Assembly: GCA_021613535.1 (NCBI GenBank)
Contig: CP075497.1
Location: 682,001 to 746,000, forward strand
DNA length: 64,000 bases
Direction of reading: 5' to 3'
Source of the DNA: Adineta vaga
Lineage: Eukaryota > Rotifera
The notes under the pieces are model-generated. The model was not told the DNA's origin and searched no databases. It saw only the letters and a list, made by a program, of their open reading frames with translations. A program made the translations under genes and the position numbers. Positions 10,181 to 20,394 of the stretch are shown piece by piece. Position 1 is the stretch's first letter, and every line of letters starts with the position of its first letter.

Positions 10181-11338
10181 ATGTCACATTATCAGCAACA
10201 TGGTTTCATTGAATCTTCCACCATATCATCATCACCTTATTCACAACAACAATCATTGTCGTCGAATGTTGTTCATCGATTCTCCAATTTATCTCTCTCA
10301 TCCGTCGATTCTCATCATCCATCCATGTTTCCTCCACATCCTTTGGAGCGAAACAGTCATCTTCAACATAATCACTGTCATTCACCTGATATTCCTCTTC
10401 ATCGACTTTCTCTTAATCATCCTCATCACCCGTCTCCATCTACATCTGATGACTCACGTTCCTCCTATCTATTACTATCGGATAGCCATGGTCGTTATTT
10501 TCCTCCTATATTTGAAACACCTGAATACTTGATCACCACTTATTCCATTTCTGGATTATCCTGGTCAAATTCACATAATCCATCTTTATGTGCTTATTCT
10601 ATGCTTTCATCTTCCTCCTTCTCGTTGCGTTTATCGACATTTTCTCGTCTGTTATTCCTTATCGGGTCCAATTCCATCAGAAGCACCAATGCTTCCATCA
10701 TTATGAACCACATCGAACATCTAATAGACTTCTTACGTATCACTTATCCTCATCTATCTCATCCTACCGCAATCGGTATAATTTATACCTTTCCTTGTTA
10801 TAAAACGTCGGATTTTTTCCCCACGATCTCTTCACTACATTTGAATCTCAATGACTATAATTCTCTCTTACGAAATTTAGCTTTGAAGAAACACTTTCTT
10901 GTTCTGGATCTCTCTATTACTCCCGCACACATAAATCGAGATGGTCTTCATCTTCATCCGATACATTCTTCTACGATCTGGTCCTCGATCGTAAATTATT
11001 TCGCCTCTTCTGTTCGTGCACCTGCTCCTTCCTCACGTACACATGTACGTTCTTCCATGGCGATTCTGATGCGTAATCGTAAACGACATGCCAAACTCAG
11101 TTTACGTCAACAACAATTCGTTGTCATACGATCGATTGATCCTCTTTGGCGTCTGTCCGACGTGAAGGATTACCTTCATCATCAACAAATTATGTTTGCC
11201 AATATTGCCAACATTCGCAATCAACAAGTAACAATCCGCTTCAACAATCTTTCTCGACAAAAACATGCTGAACAAACTTTATTTCCACATGTTTTTGAAG
11301 CTGCGCATTATTATTGTTGGAAGGGTCAAGTTCATTGA
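10181..11338 (+). CDS. Retrotransposon ORF3, SGNH/GDSL-type hydrolase
   Basis: Third frame of the LTR element, 385 aa from ATG 10181. After about 95 Ser/His/Pro-rich residues comes a domain with SGNH-hydrolase blocks: block I LLLSDSHGR (nucleophile Ser102), block II Gly125 (SISGLS), block III GSNS (Gly162, Asn164), and block V DGLHLHP (Asp254, His257). The four catalytic landmarks Ser-Gly-Asn-His are thus all present in order, so an esterase or lipase-like activity is plausible. About 115 further residues include a basic stretch (about 295-310) and a region that resembles a small RNA-binding fold by its alternating pattern, which is uncertain. No transmembrane or signal peptide is seen, so it is not a typical envelope protein. 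Confidence 0.82.
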   Translation: MSHYQQHGFIESSTISSSPYSQQQSLSSNVVHRFSNLSLSSVDSHHPSMFPPHPLERNSHLQHNHCHSPDIPLHRLSLNHPHHPSPSTSDDSRSSYLLLSDSHGRYFPPIFETPEYLITTYSISGLSWSNSHNPSLCAYSMLSSSSFSLRLSTFSRLLFLIGSNSIRSTNASIIMNHIEHLIDFLRITYPHLSHPTAIGIIYTFPCYKTSDFFPTISSLHLNLNDYNSLLRNLALKKHFLVLDLSITPAHINRDGLHLHPIHSSTIWSSIVNYFASSVRAPAPSSRTHVRSSMAILMRNRKRHAKLSLRQQQFVVIRSIDPLWRLSDVKDYLHHQQIMFANIANIRNQQVTIRFNNLSRQKHAEQTLFPHVFEAAHYYCWKGQVH

Positions 11339-11541
11339 CCATTCCTTTTTTCATTCTTTTTGTTTGTTATATTTGTTTGATTTTCCACCTTTTCCATAGA
11401 TTTGGGTTACGCGTTTCCTGTATGTTTCACTTGTTATCGTTTGATATAGATGTTTCGCTTTTCTTTCTTCCGGGATTGAGTTGTTCGGTTGGCTCACTTA
11501 TATAGAGGGGGGGGGGCAAACGTTCGTTCATTCAGTCTCTC

Positions 11542-11553
11542 GGAGAGGGGAGG
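11542..11553 (+). other. Polypurine tract
   Basis: The 12-base all-purine run GGAGAGGGGAGG directly abuts the 3' LTR start, the expected plus-strand primer. A second purine run with ten G (11506-11516) lies just upstream. Confidence 0.85.
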
Positions 11554-12058
11554 TGTTAGCGTCATTGGATATTACTTCATGACGCTACCTTCTACATAGT
11601 TGTTTTCTTTCATTTCTATACATATATATACACATATATATGTATATCTTCTTTCTCTTTCTTTCCTGTCGTCTTTTGGTTTTCGTTGATTATCATGTCC
11701 GTTCTCATGATGATTTCTGTGATTGTATTTCTTCTTTGTTTTCTCCTCTTTTCTATTTTTTCTCAGATCATCTCTGATCTATATTTATATTATTGTTTTT
11801 CTTTTTCTCCAGTCAGTCTTTTGTTATCATTTTCTTTAGTGTTTTATTCGATTTCATCCAATAAAACACCGTTATCATCTTTCCTCATCTCATCCACATC
11901 CATTTTCTTCATCTCCTCATCCATTCCAGTCATCTCCGGTAGGATTTTTGACGTGATTCTTGATTTCACATCAGATCATACGTTCATATAGTTGTTCAGC
12001 TTACGATATATTCGTTAGCTGGAGATTTATCTTCATCCCCTGATATAAGAGACTCACA
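11554..12058 (+). repeat. 3' LTR
   Basis: The 505-bp copy matches the 5' LTR apart from about four changes (for example A/G near 11839, T/C near 11850 and an added C near 11921). It ends GACTCACA and is followed by the TTTTT target duplicate. Confidence 0.95.
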
Positions 12059-12063
12059 TTTTT

Positions 12064-14774
12064 GAAAAACTATGATAAAGAGCAAGATTTTAAGGTCGAA
12101 AGAGGTTAAAATTCCACTTTTCAGTAACGAAACCTCGAAATTTTCCTGAAAATCCTTAAAAAATCCTCTGAAACCTCAAGAAGCTCTTTAGCAATCCCGA
12201 AAAACTCTATTTCTTTTAAAAACACAAAAAATCATTGGACATGATAGAAGCTCACCACCCGAACCTTGAAGCACGAGATATATTTGAAGTCCATGGGGGC
12301 TACACTTTTAGGGGGGGGGGGAGAGAAGCTTTAGGAGATGATTCATATTTTGCGGGAGATGCAGCGTCTCCCACCGGATGTGCATCTGACGGTCTAGTCC
12401 CAGGTCAAAATGGTGAAAACTCTTTTCATCTCCTAGAGACGGGTGATGGAGATGATGCATCTCCTACTTGATACGCATCTCTCGCATCTTCAAAGGCATC
12501 TCCAGCATCCTCGATCTGCAGGATATGTGACACGATTCTTCCTGGAATGAGGGGGGGGGGCAGCCAAAGAAAGTGGACAATTGTCTAATATTGTCGGAGC
12601 GCCCTTCCCGTAAATGCACCACCATCTGCCGGTCACAGTTAGGGATGCCACATTACCATTACTTATTACTTTTGTTACTTTCATGCGACTTTTTTCGAAT
12701 GGTTTAGGATATCAGACGCAGGTGTCGCTGTAGACTACAACTGATGACTTACCTACCTCGTAGACTATTCCAAACCCGTAAAAAACCTAAAAATGCCAGA
12801 TGAAGAGTAAATTAATAAAAGTAATAGGTAATAGTAATGTAGCACCCCTAGTCACAGTCAGTGATGAAGCCACAAAATCCACCAGTTAATAACAGCCAGT
12901 TAAATAGTTAGTCAATTGTCTAATTATATGTCTGTTACGGTCAACTACGGAGAATAGAGGTAAGACGGTGTCTCTAAAATTCTACTCTTAAAAACTGCAA
13001 CACTCTCTTTCAGATCCTGCTTCACAAAACGAGTCAGCGACATTTGAGATCTCGTCCCCGTTTGCTTGCTACTTAAAGAATACTAAGAAAAAATCCGTTA
13101 TCTTATCTCTATGCAAAGAATTTTGCTATTTTATATGCTATTGAAACATAGTAAAAGTAAATGTGTCCAACGACACCCGAAAGAAGGCGCCAACAGATGC
13201 ATACACTTATCCATTCATTTCTAGATTTTGCGGCGTCAAACGATTTTCGCGTTTCACCATGATTCCACCCTGCAACTTAAGGGGAGGGATACTCTCCTCT
13301 AAGCATGCCCTCATAGTTTGTCAGTTTGTAGAGGCAGCCCTCAAGGGTAAGGGTATCACAATATCTCGTGGGTTCTGTTACTCTATGTGGAGGAAGAGTC
13401 TATGAAAAACTCCGAAAAAACCGATTTTTTATTCATATTGGGCTGAGTGCTAAAAGTACCTCTGGTCGAGTCACGCTTTTTGTGTACTCAAAAAGTGAGT
13501 ACACTACTAAAATCGGTCAGTGTGTCCGTCCGTCCGTCCGTCCGTTTATCCGATAACTATCGAAAGGACAGTCCGATTGAGCTGAAATTTTCCACACAGT
13601 GTAGCCTCATTAATATCTCAGTCGAGTTCGAAGATGAGCCCAATTGGTCAAGAATTGCTTGAGTCCTCATAAAAATACTGAAAACTGGCCAGGCCATCCT
13701 CGAGGAGGAGTACAGGGATTTTTTGCCAAAGTTTTTTTCCGTCATTTTCACGGGATATATCAGTCTGTTGGGCTTCATGTGCATTACCCTCGTGTCCTGC
13801 GAGTGAACGTGGGTGATATAAGTGATCTGGGTGAAAGTTCACCCAGATGGTTTTATGATCGGTAAAGTCTTCAAACATTGTATGGTGGTTTCCTAGGCGC
13901 GAAATAGCATCCAGAACACGTCTGAACATGAGGAAGGAGTGTGGATGACGATGAGGACTAGGTTAACCTGGGCGAAGTGTCAGTCAAGATGTTCCACGTA
14001 AATAATGTCACCATAGTTTCTCAGGTGATTTCCTCGGTCTACAGAAACGTCCATAAACTGTTGGCACAATAGTGAAGATAAGAAGTTGACCTATTTAAAG
14101 TTTTATGGTAACAGACAAGATGAAAATAAGTGGTATTTGCATAAGGCAGGTAATTTATTTCATATGATGAAAACTGAGTGCACTGGTTGAACAGTTCAGT
14201 ACGTCTGCTCATCCGTTCATAGACACGATAATTCCTAAAGTATTGGTACAGTTCTGATGAACTTTTTTACAGAGTATCGCGACAATGATAGCTCACTTGA
14301 GTTTGAAGAAGCGCCTGATCAGCCGAATGGTTTGTGAGTTATTAGAAATAGTGGTATTTCGGTGTGACTTTATTATGTCTTCTATCTGATATACTTTTTG
14401 CAGTACACATAACATTCGGATAAAATCCGAAGTTTCCGCATTTATTTTCTTTAATTTCAACAAAAATAAATCACTTTTTTTCAAAATGTGTGAATAGAAT
14501 ATATCTCTTCTTTAACTTATTTCATTTTGCATAAACAATAATTGCATGAGATATTAAAAGTAGAAAAATTAAAATTTTTCTTAGATCTATAAGATATGAT
14601 CAATGTATTAGAAGAAAATTAAAGTCTTTCTTTATGTTTTTTTTATTAAATTTTATTTTGATACTTGAAATATTGATTTTGTATAGAAATCAAATAACTG
14701 ACGAAGAAACAATCGAAATAAATATTTGAAAAATTAGATTTTGAAAAATAAAAAGAAGAAAGTTTATTTCAACG
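12064..14774. other. Repeat-rich intergenic DNA, no intact gene
   Basis: The left part (12230-12560) is the inverted partner of 3254-3480, with nine- to eleven-G runs at about 12309 and 12549 and many short repeats of GGAGATG/CATCTCC. A (GTCC)5 microsatellite lies at 13524-13545. A short perfect hairpin ATCTGGGTGAA/TTCACCCAGAT is at about 13828-13851. Open frames up to 93 codons occur on both strands around 13160-13930, but they overlap, share no recognisable domain and are probably chance frames or decayed transposon. Confidence 0.5.
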
Positions 14775-15355
14775 ACGTAGGATATCTTGGTATAGGATTC
14801 GAGTTTTTCTGTCTACGATTCGGCTAACGACTGGTTCCAACTCTGATCTCAATGGTTCTAGATAGATCTCGAGCTGCTCTATCGATTGCACATATTATTT
14901 TCCCTCAAAACCCTCTAGAAATCCTCGAAAATCCCAAGTTACTACCAGAAACCGACCAAGAAGTACTAAAATCCCGTATTTTTCTCGGAAATCCGCTTCC
15001 AAGCCACTTCCAAAACTAACATCGACGGTTCCAGATAGAGCTCGTTGAGCTCTACCGATTTCACATCTCATTCATCAATTTTGATAGATTCATCACCGAG
15101 AAAAGTACTAATTTATAACAACAGGCTATAGTCACCTATAGCAACGTCACTTATTGGCTAATTCAATTCAACCAATGAAAAATTAAGAAAAAAAAGATGT
15201 CATTTATGAATGAAATTTCTGAAAAATAACTTTTTTTGAAATAAATAGTTTTTCTTTAAACTAAATAATTCCCTTTTTTAAAATAAATGTTTTTTTAAAA
15301 TAAATATGTTTAACGATATTCAGAGATAATATTTTAGGAATTATTTTTCGGAATA
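14775..15355. repeat. Left TIR of the 4-kb transposon
   Basis: Positions 14775-15205 match 18342-18772 in reverse complement almost base for base. The match resumes with 15196-15255 against about 18105-18165, and again 15310-15350 against about 18065-18105, with about 60 extra AT-rich bases in the left arm. Confidence 0.85.
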
Positions 15356-16011
15356 ACTCAAAAATTCAACTCAAATTATTTTTGAATGTTTTATTCCTCG
15401 CTTTTATAATAAAAGCACATCGGAAGAATGAAAGTATTTGTGGAATTGATAACTTGTCATAAAGGATGGTTGTTTTTGGAATTTGTGTATTTATATTGTT
15501 ATTTTGACATCTTATCTTTATTGCTTTGATGAGATGCTTTTTATGCAGCTTTGGACATTCGTTGTCCGAGGTACACACACATAGAGAAGATAGTTTTTTT
15601 TTATCTGTTAATTGAAAAACATATAGAATTCATCCTAATGTATGTGAATAAAAGGGAGAGGATACTCCTTTCTGTTACATTTTGTGTTATGACAGATAGC
15701 GATCGTATCTGATTGATGATCAAAGCGATATTCCTAACTATTATCAATAATTAATTGAGATGGATAGGTGATTGTGCTCATTGTATTTTAATAAAGATAT
15801 AAGTTGGGAATGATCGTATCGAGATTATGATTGATGATGAAAAATTTCTGAATGATATAAATACCGAGAAAAAAAGTATTTCATATAAGTATATTCTCAG
15901 TTGATCAGCCAATACAAAGAATTTCATCGAATCATAATTTGAATTGCTAGTCTCATTTAATCAGGTAAAATTCATTCTTGATAAATTTTATATATTTGTT
16001 ATAGTAAAACA

Positions 16012-17660
16012 ATGACTAAAGCAGAATCAGATGCAAACAACGAAAATATTTGGTCGATATTTACTGTTGAACAATTAGCAGTTGCTATTGCATCTCTTGG
16101 ATCACGTATTAATGAACTTAAAGATGAAACGTGGCGTCTAAATGATGTGACGAAATTATCCACTTCTCTTTGGTATGAAATTATCGAAAAATTAAAAGTT
16201 AATCATCCTAAAAAAGCAAAAATCAATCATACTGAACAATTGCGGCATTCTTTGTATAATGTCTGGAAATTGAAACGTCACGATATTAGGCCACTTCTTA
16301 ACAACAAACTAAAACCACAAGATAGAATTATAAATATAAACGGAGAAGGTAATGATATCAATGGAGCAAAGAAAAAATGTAATAAAAAAAAGACAATTCA
16401 AACCTACACTGCGTTACATCAGAACCACTCCCTGAACATCCAAAGACGCGTTTTCATAAAGAAGCAAAGGACAATGATAACCTTGTCGATGGTTCAGATG
16501 TTACTGAAACATCGTTTGTCTTAACTGCCAGCGAATGGAAAGCTGCATTTAGTTATACACAAACCAAGGTGAATGATGACTGGACCGAAATATTCGACGA
16601 TAAAATGAAAAAAAACATGTGGCATTACATGTGCGTTACGCTTCGGAAATAAACATATCAAAGAAGGCGAAAGAAAACATTCGTGCAGCTATTTCTGGTT
16701 TTGTGCTGCTTGTACTAATCCTAATTGTACAAGATCATATCGGGCTATATTTCAAGATGAAACAGACATGAGTGCATCGCCATTATTTCGTTTACGAATC
16801 TTTGGTGAAGAAAATCATGATCCTGCTGTTGTAATTATGTCACGTCAACTCAAGGGAAAAGAACGTCTTCGTGTTGGTATGACACATTAATATTCATTTT
16901 TAAAATATCCACTATTTTGAAATATTCAATTTAGGAAAACGCGCAAATGAAATTGGTCCTTTGGCAGTATTTCATGAACGTTTAGAAGCTGCCGACGAAA
17001 AATTGCTCGAAGCTGGAAATTTTACTGAATGTGAAACAATTGAAATACACAAAAAGGCAGCGCTTGATTATCGCGTAGAATTTGCGATAGACGAATATGT
17101 TTATCGAGAGTGTTGTATTCTCTCTTTTTCTTGTCGTTCAGGTGATATAACACCGACCACAGCTAGAGGTAAGTGAACCATATTAACGAAAAAAAAGAAG
17201 ACATTAATTCACCTTTCACTTATTGTTGAAGGTTCTGTTCAAGTTGTATGCGAGATTCCATATCGTGTACACTCGTTTTCGGAACCACAAATTGAACGTT
17301 GTATTAAATATTGTGAGAGATAAAGATATTCCTTTGTTCATACAGATGCTACTCGTGGCTTAATGCTAAAATTAAAAGATCAAGGTCCACTACTACTTTG
17401 TGCAATCATTTTCAAGGATGGATCAGATCCTATTAATAATATTTGACTCCCACCCACAATTCTTACAGACAATACCGTTCCTAGTATTGGATATTTTTTA
17501 GGAAATGTCGCTCATTGTATTACTGATTATAAGAAAAAATTAGTTCTTCCAACTTTTTTGTTATTGATTTCTGTGCCGCTCTTGTGAATTCATTTCTTAT
17601 GGCATTCAATCGAGAAAATATTGTTACTGATTTAAATCGATGCTGGAATGTTACATCATA
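16012..17660 (+). pseudogene. Decayed transposase of the 4-kb element (MULE-like, tentative)
   Basis: An ATG at 16012 opens a 170-codon frame; coding then continues with frameshifts and stops through about 17660. One stretch has a zinc-binding look (HSCSYFWFCAACTNPNCTRSY, about 16676-16740). Two short introns are supported by frame continuity: one from 16880 ending at TTTAG 16934, which joins RV to GKRAN, and one near 17169-17231 joining RG to SVQV. After a stop near 17322 comes a block with HTDATRG and LTDNTVPSIGYFL, then VIDFCAALVNSFLMAFN, an arrangement of acidic residues reminiscent of a MULE DDE core. Family assignment is from pattern memory only. Confidence 0.55.
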
Positions 17661-17727
17661 GAAATACAGTAATATAGGAGTACGATCGTTACCATATATA
17701 TATATCTGTGAGACGTGACCGGATTAT

Positions 17728-17990
17728 AAAAATCTGGAATTATCTGAATTATCTAACTCAAATATATAACTTTGCCACTGTATTTTCTGTATGAAATGGG
17801 TTTCAGAATTACCAGAACTATCGAAATTATTGGAATTATTGGAACTATCTAGCGTGTTGGTAAGGGTGTGGGTGACAATAAGCAACGAAACCCACATCCT
17901 CATCCATCCTCACCCTAACTCTGATAGTTCCGATGGTTCCGATAACTCTAATAATTCTAGTAGTTCTGATAACTCCAGAATTTCAAAATA
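17728..17990. repeat. Imperfect hairpin with GTGTGGG-type centre
   Basis: The left half holds tandem 'gaattattg/gaactatc' units and the right half their complements ('gatagttcc', 'gataactc'). The centre (17859-17918) switches from AAGGGTGTGGGTG to CACATCC...CACCCTAA. It lies inside the transposon between the transposase and the right TIR, so it may be a nested MITE. Confidence 0.6.
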
Positions 17991-18061
17991 GGGCCACTGC
18001 TGATATTTATATTGTTGTCATGCTATTCATGCTATAGCAGGAAACTTAACCCAAGAATAAA

Positions 18062-18772
18062 TAGATGAAAAAATAATTTACAAAATATCATCTCTGAATA
18101 TCATTAAAACTATTTATTTCAAAAAAAGTTATTTTTCAGAGATTTCATTCATAAATATCATCTGAAATTAAAATAAAATCTTTTTTATCTCAAAAATAAA
18201 AAATTTAATATATTCCGCCATAAATTACATTTTTATTATTTATTGGTTAAAATAACACAGCCAATCAGATTTTAGCTAGCTAACATCATCTCATATGCCT
18301 GACTCATCGATACAACAAATATATCTTTGATTTATGAAAAAAACTGACATCTTTTTTTTCTTAATTTTTCATTGGTTGAATTGAATTAGCCAATAAGTGA
18401 CGTTGCTATAGGTGACTATAGCCTGTTGTTATAAATTAGTACTTTTCTCGGTGATGAATCTATCAAAATTGATGAATGAGATGTGAAATCGGTAGAGCTC
18501 AACGAGCTCTATCTGGAACCGTCGATGTTAGTTTTGGAAGTGGCTTGGAAGCGGATTTCCGAGAAAAATACGGGATTTTAGTACTTCTTGGTCGGTTTCT
18601 GGTAGTAACTTGGGATTTTCGAGGATTTCTAGAGGGTTTTGAGGGAAAATAATATGTGCAATCGATAGAGCAGCTCGAGATCTATCTAGAACCATTGAGA
18701 TCAGAGTTGGAACCAGTCGTTAGCCGAATCGTAGACAGAAAAACTCGAATCCTATACCAAGATATCCTACGT
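18062..18772. repeat. Right TIR of the 4-kb transposon, with ~180-bp insert
   Basis: This is the reverse complement of 14775-15355, but about 180 bp (near 18165-18340) interrupt it, bounded by 'catc' on both sides. The insert is AT-rich without a frame and looks like a small nested insertion in this arm only. Confidence 0.75.
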
Positions 18773-18973
18773 ATTGTCAAGATGATAAGAGCAGGTATCC
18801 TTAAAACAGCTTGTAATACGTTCAACAGTGCATAAGGAGGGCCTATAATATCTTTCTCTCCATCTTTCGTGAGAATAGTTCATCGAAAAGAATACCACAA
18901 ATCCAATGCCGAAAGCCAGACACATTAAGAAGTAGCAAGAACCGCCCAAATAATGAGAATCGCATTTACCCAT
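18773..18973 (-). pseudogene. Exon of a small Cys-rich membrane protein, cut by transposon
   Basis: From an ATG at 18973 the frame encodes about 67 residues: a short MGKCDS start, a hydrophobic helix (about residues 12-31, YFLMCLAFGIGFVVFF), then an extracellular-looking stretch with spaced cysteines (CTVE, SCFKDTCSY). The frame runs into the end of the 4-kb transposon six codons after the last cysteine and then stops. No continuation was recognised beyond the transposon's left end. Small proteins with one helix followed by a C...TCxY pattern are, from memory, common in bdelloids; function unknown. Confidence 0.5.
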
Positions 18974-19003
18974 GACAAAATGTACAGTTCTTTGTCTGAT
19001 CAA

Positions 19004-19434
19004 AGTTTTAAAAGTTGTTTCATGATAATTTATATTTATAGCCTTTTTTAAAGAAAGTAGATACTTAATGAGTCAGTTTATTTTACTTATGCGATATCAA
19101 GAATTTTTCTCTAATTTGCGCACATCTATTTTAGATACTTTTCAATTCTTATCATTATATCTATTCGTCGATCAAACAGAAATGACGGCAACGTTTTTGA
19201 AAAAGAAAAATGAGTAGTCTCTTGTTTTGTTTTATCAGGATGAAGAATGAAACAAAAATGAATATTTTTCATATCTTTTATAATTTCAATTAAGTATCTT
19301 ATTCGCAAGATCATTTATACTATTTATTGATGAAAGAAAAGATTACTAATATTACTTTTTGACATGATTTCATTTATACCTATAATTACTACTGAGCTGG
19401 ATGAGGATATGAGTAGCATATTTACATATCAATC
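19004..19434. other. Intergenic, nothing seen
   Basis: AT-rich DNA without recognisable coding or repeat structure. Confidence 0.5.
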
Positions 19435-20357
19435 TCAACCTAAATCTATTTCAGCATAATTAGGAGCAATTCGACGTACGGCTATAATTGAAAATGCCGT
19501 ATATGGACCAACAAGAACTTCTTTTTCATTTCGATATTCAGAAATAGTTTCGATATTTAATCCTGTACGATGATTAACAATTTCAAATGAACATAAAGTC
19601 GATAGTTTCACCAGATCACCATTTTTAGTTTTACGATCACTTGTTGTCGACATAAATACTTTATTCATTATTTTATTTCCTACAGTATATTCTTTTAAAT
19701 CCTCTTGAGCAACAGGCATACCATGATAAATATTGCCTTTAAACGCTAAAGATTCAAATGCTGGATGATTGTAGAAAAAAATCAATAAAATATGTTAATC
19801 CAAAATTTGTTCCTTGATCAAAATGTCTTGTCGCAAGGTCTTTATTTAATTTAACATAAAAAACTTGATTCAATTGTATAAGTTCGAAGAAGATAATATG
19901 GATCTTGTTGAACTTGATTGAGAAAAGTTGAAATACGTTCTTGTTCTGTATGTGGCATTTCATCTTTAATATATTTTAGATGATGTTGAATATTTTTCGA
20001 TATCCATTCCAAACCACTTTGACGATATCGATAATCTTTTGCTAATTGTTCAGCAGTTGCATCATATTTCATCCAATCAATATGACCAGAATCTTCGTCA
20101 GAAAAACGATTTGATCGACGAAGAAATAATTCTTTAATTTCATTACTTTTCGCTTCATCATATGGTAAACATTTGTAATTATTCGATATAGAACGACATG
20201 CACCTTTTTCTAATAATAATTTGACAATTTCTGTACGACCAATTTCTTCTAGACTCATATTTGGTAATTCTTGTCGAACAAAATCTATTAATCCATTTCG
20301 ACAAGCAGAATAAAATTCACTTATCGTTGATGATTTCGATGGAATAGAAGAAGACAT
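19435..20357 (-). pseudogene. Ankyrin-linked mono-ADP-ribosyltransferase with two frameshifts
   Basis: From ATG 20357 the protein starts with an ankyrin-type region (residues about 1-75, including EIVKLLLEKGACRSISNN and YDEAKSNEIKELFLRR), apparently lacking one repeat between MSLEEIG and RTEIV. A helical segment and an ART fold follow: RHFDQGTNFGLTYFIDFF, then YHGMP, FMSTTS and NEKEVLVGPYTAF. Known ARTs use an R-S-E triad: here the Arg of the YRG element is His, STS is STT, and the ExE motif (EKE) is kept. The frame shifts twice, each time in a T run (plus-strand A runs at about 19858-19863 and 19775-19781), one base extra in each. Either the gene is dead or both are homopolymer errors. The Arg to His change argues for loss of transferase activity. 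Confidence 0.8.
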
Positions 20358-20394
20358 TTCAATATAAATATATCTAAAAAGAAAAGAAAAAAAA

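Larger units (their letters stand above)
3546..12058 (+). mobile_element. Complete Ty3/gypsy-type LTR retrotransposon with three ORFs
   Basis: The element has two LTRs of 504 and 505 bp starting TGTTAGCG and ending ACTCACA, a primer-binding region after the 5' LTR, a polypurine tract before the 3' LTR, and a 5-bp target duplication TTTTT (3541-3545 and 12059-12063; low complexity, so weak evidence alone). The LTRs differ at only about four positions, implying a recent insertion. All three long frames are open: gag, a protease-RT-RNase H-integrase pol one frame back, and a third frame with SGNH-hydrolase blocks. Domain order PR-RT-RH-IN is that of Ty3/gypsy. From memory, bdelloid LTR elements with captured extra ORFs including GDSL-type hydrolases have been described, so this is probably a member of a known type; I cannot name the family. 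Confidence 0.93.
14775..18772 (+). mobile_element. 4-kb DNA transposon with TIRs over 0.5 kb, decayed
   Basis: The ends are exact inverted copies (ACGTAGGATATCTTGG at 14775 and its complement ending at 18772) and the arms stay nearly identical for over 430 bp, then continue imperfectly. The centre carries a broken transposase. Long TIRs and the transposase features suggest a MULE-type element, tentatively. The flanks ATTTCAACG (left) and ATTGTCAAG (right) are only loosely alike, so a 9-bp target duplication is not proven. The right end cuts the reading frame at 18773-18973. Confidence 0.85.

Noticed and set aside
10122-10532. 136-codon frame overlapping ORF3
   Set aside because: It is an out-of-frame shadow of the Ser/His-rich start of the SGNH ORF.
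13524-13545. (GTCC)5 as a CRISPR-like or regulatory array
   Set aside because: A plain tetranucleotide microsatellite without spacers; no CRISPR array exists in this eukaryotic window.
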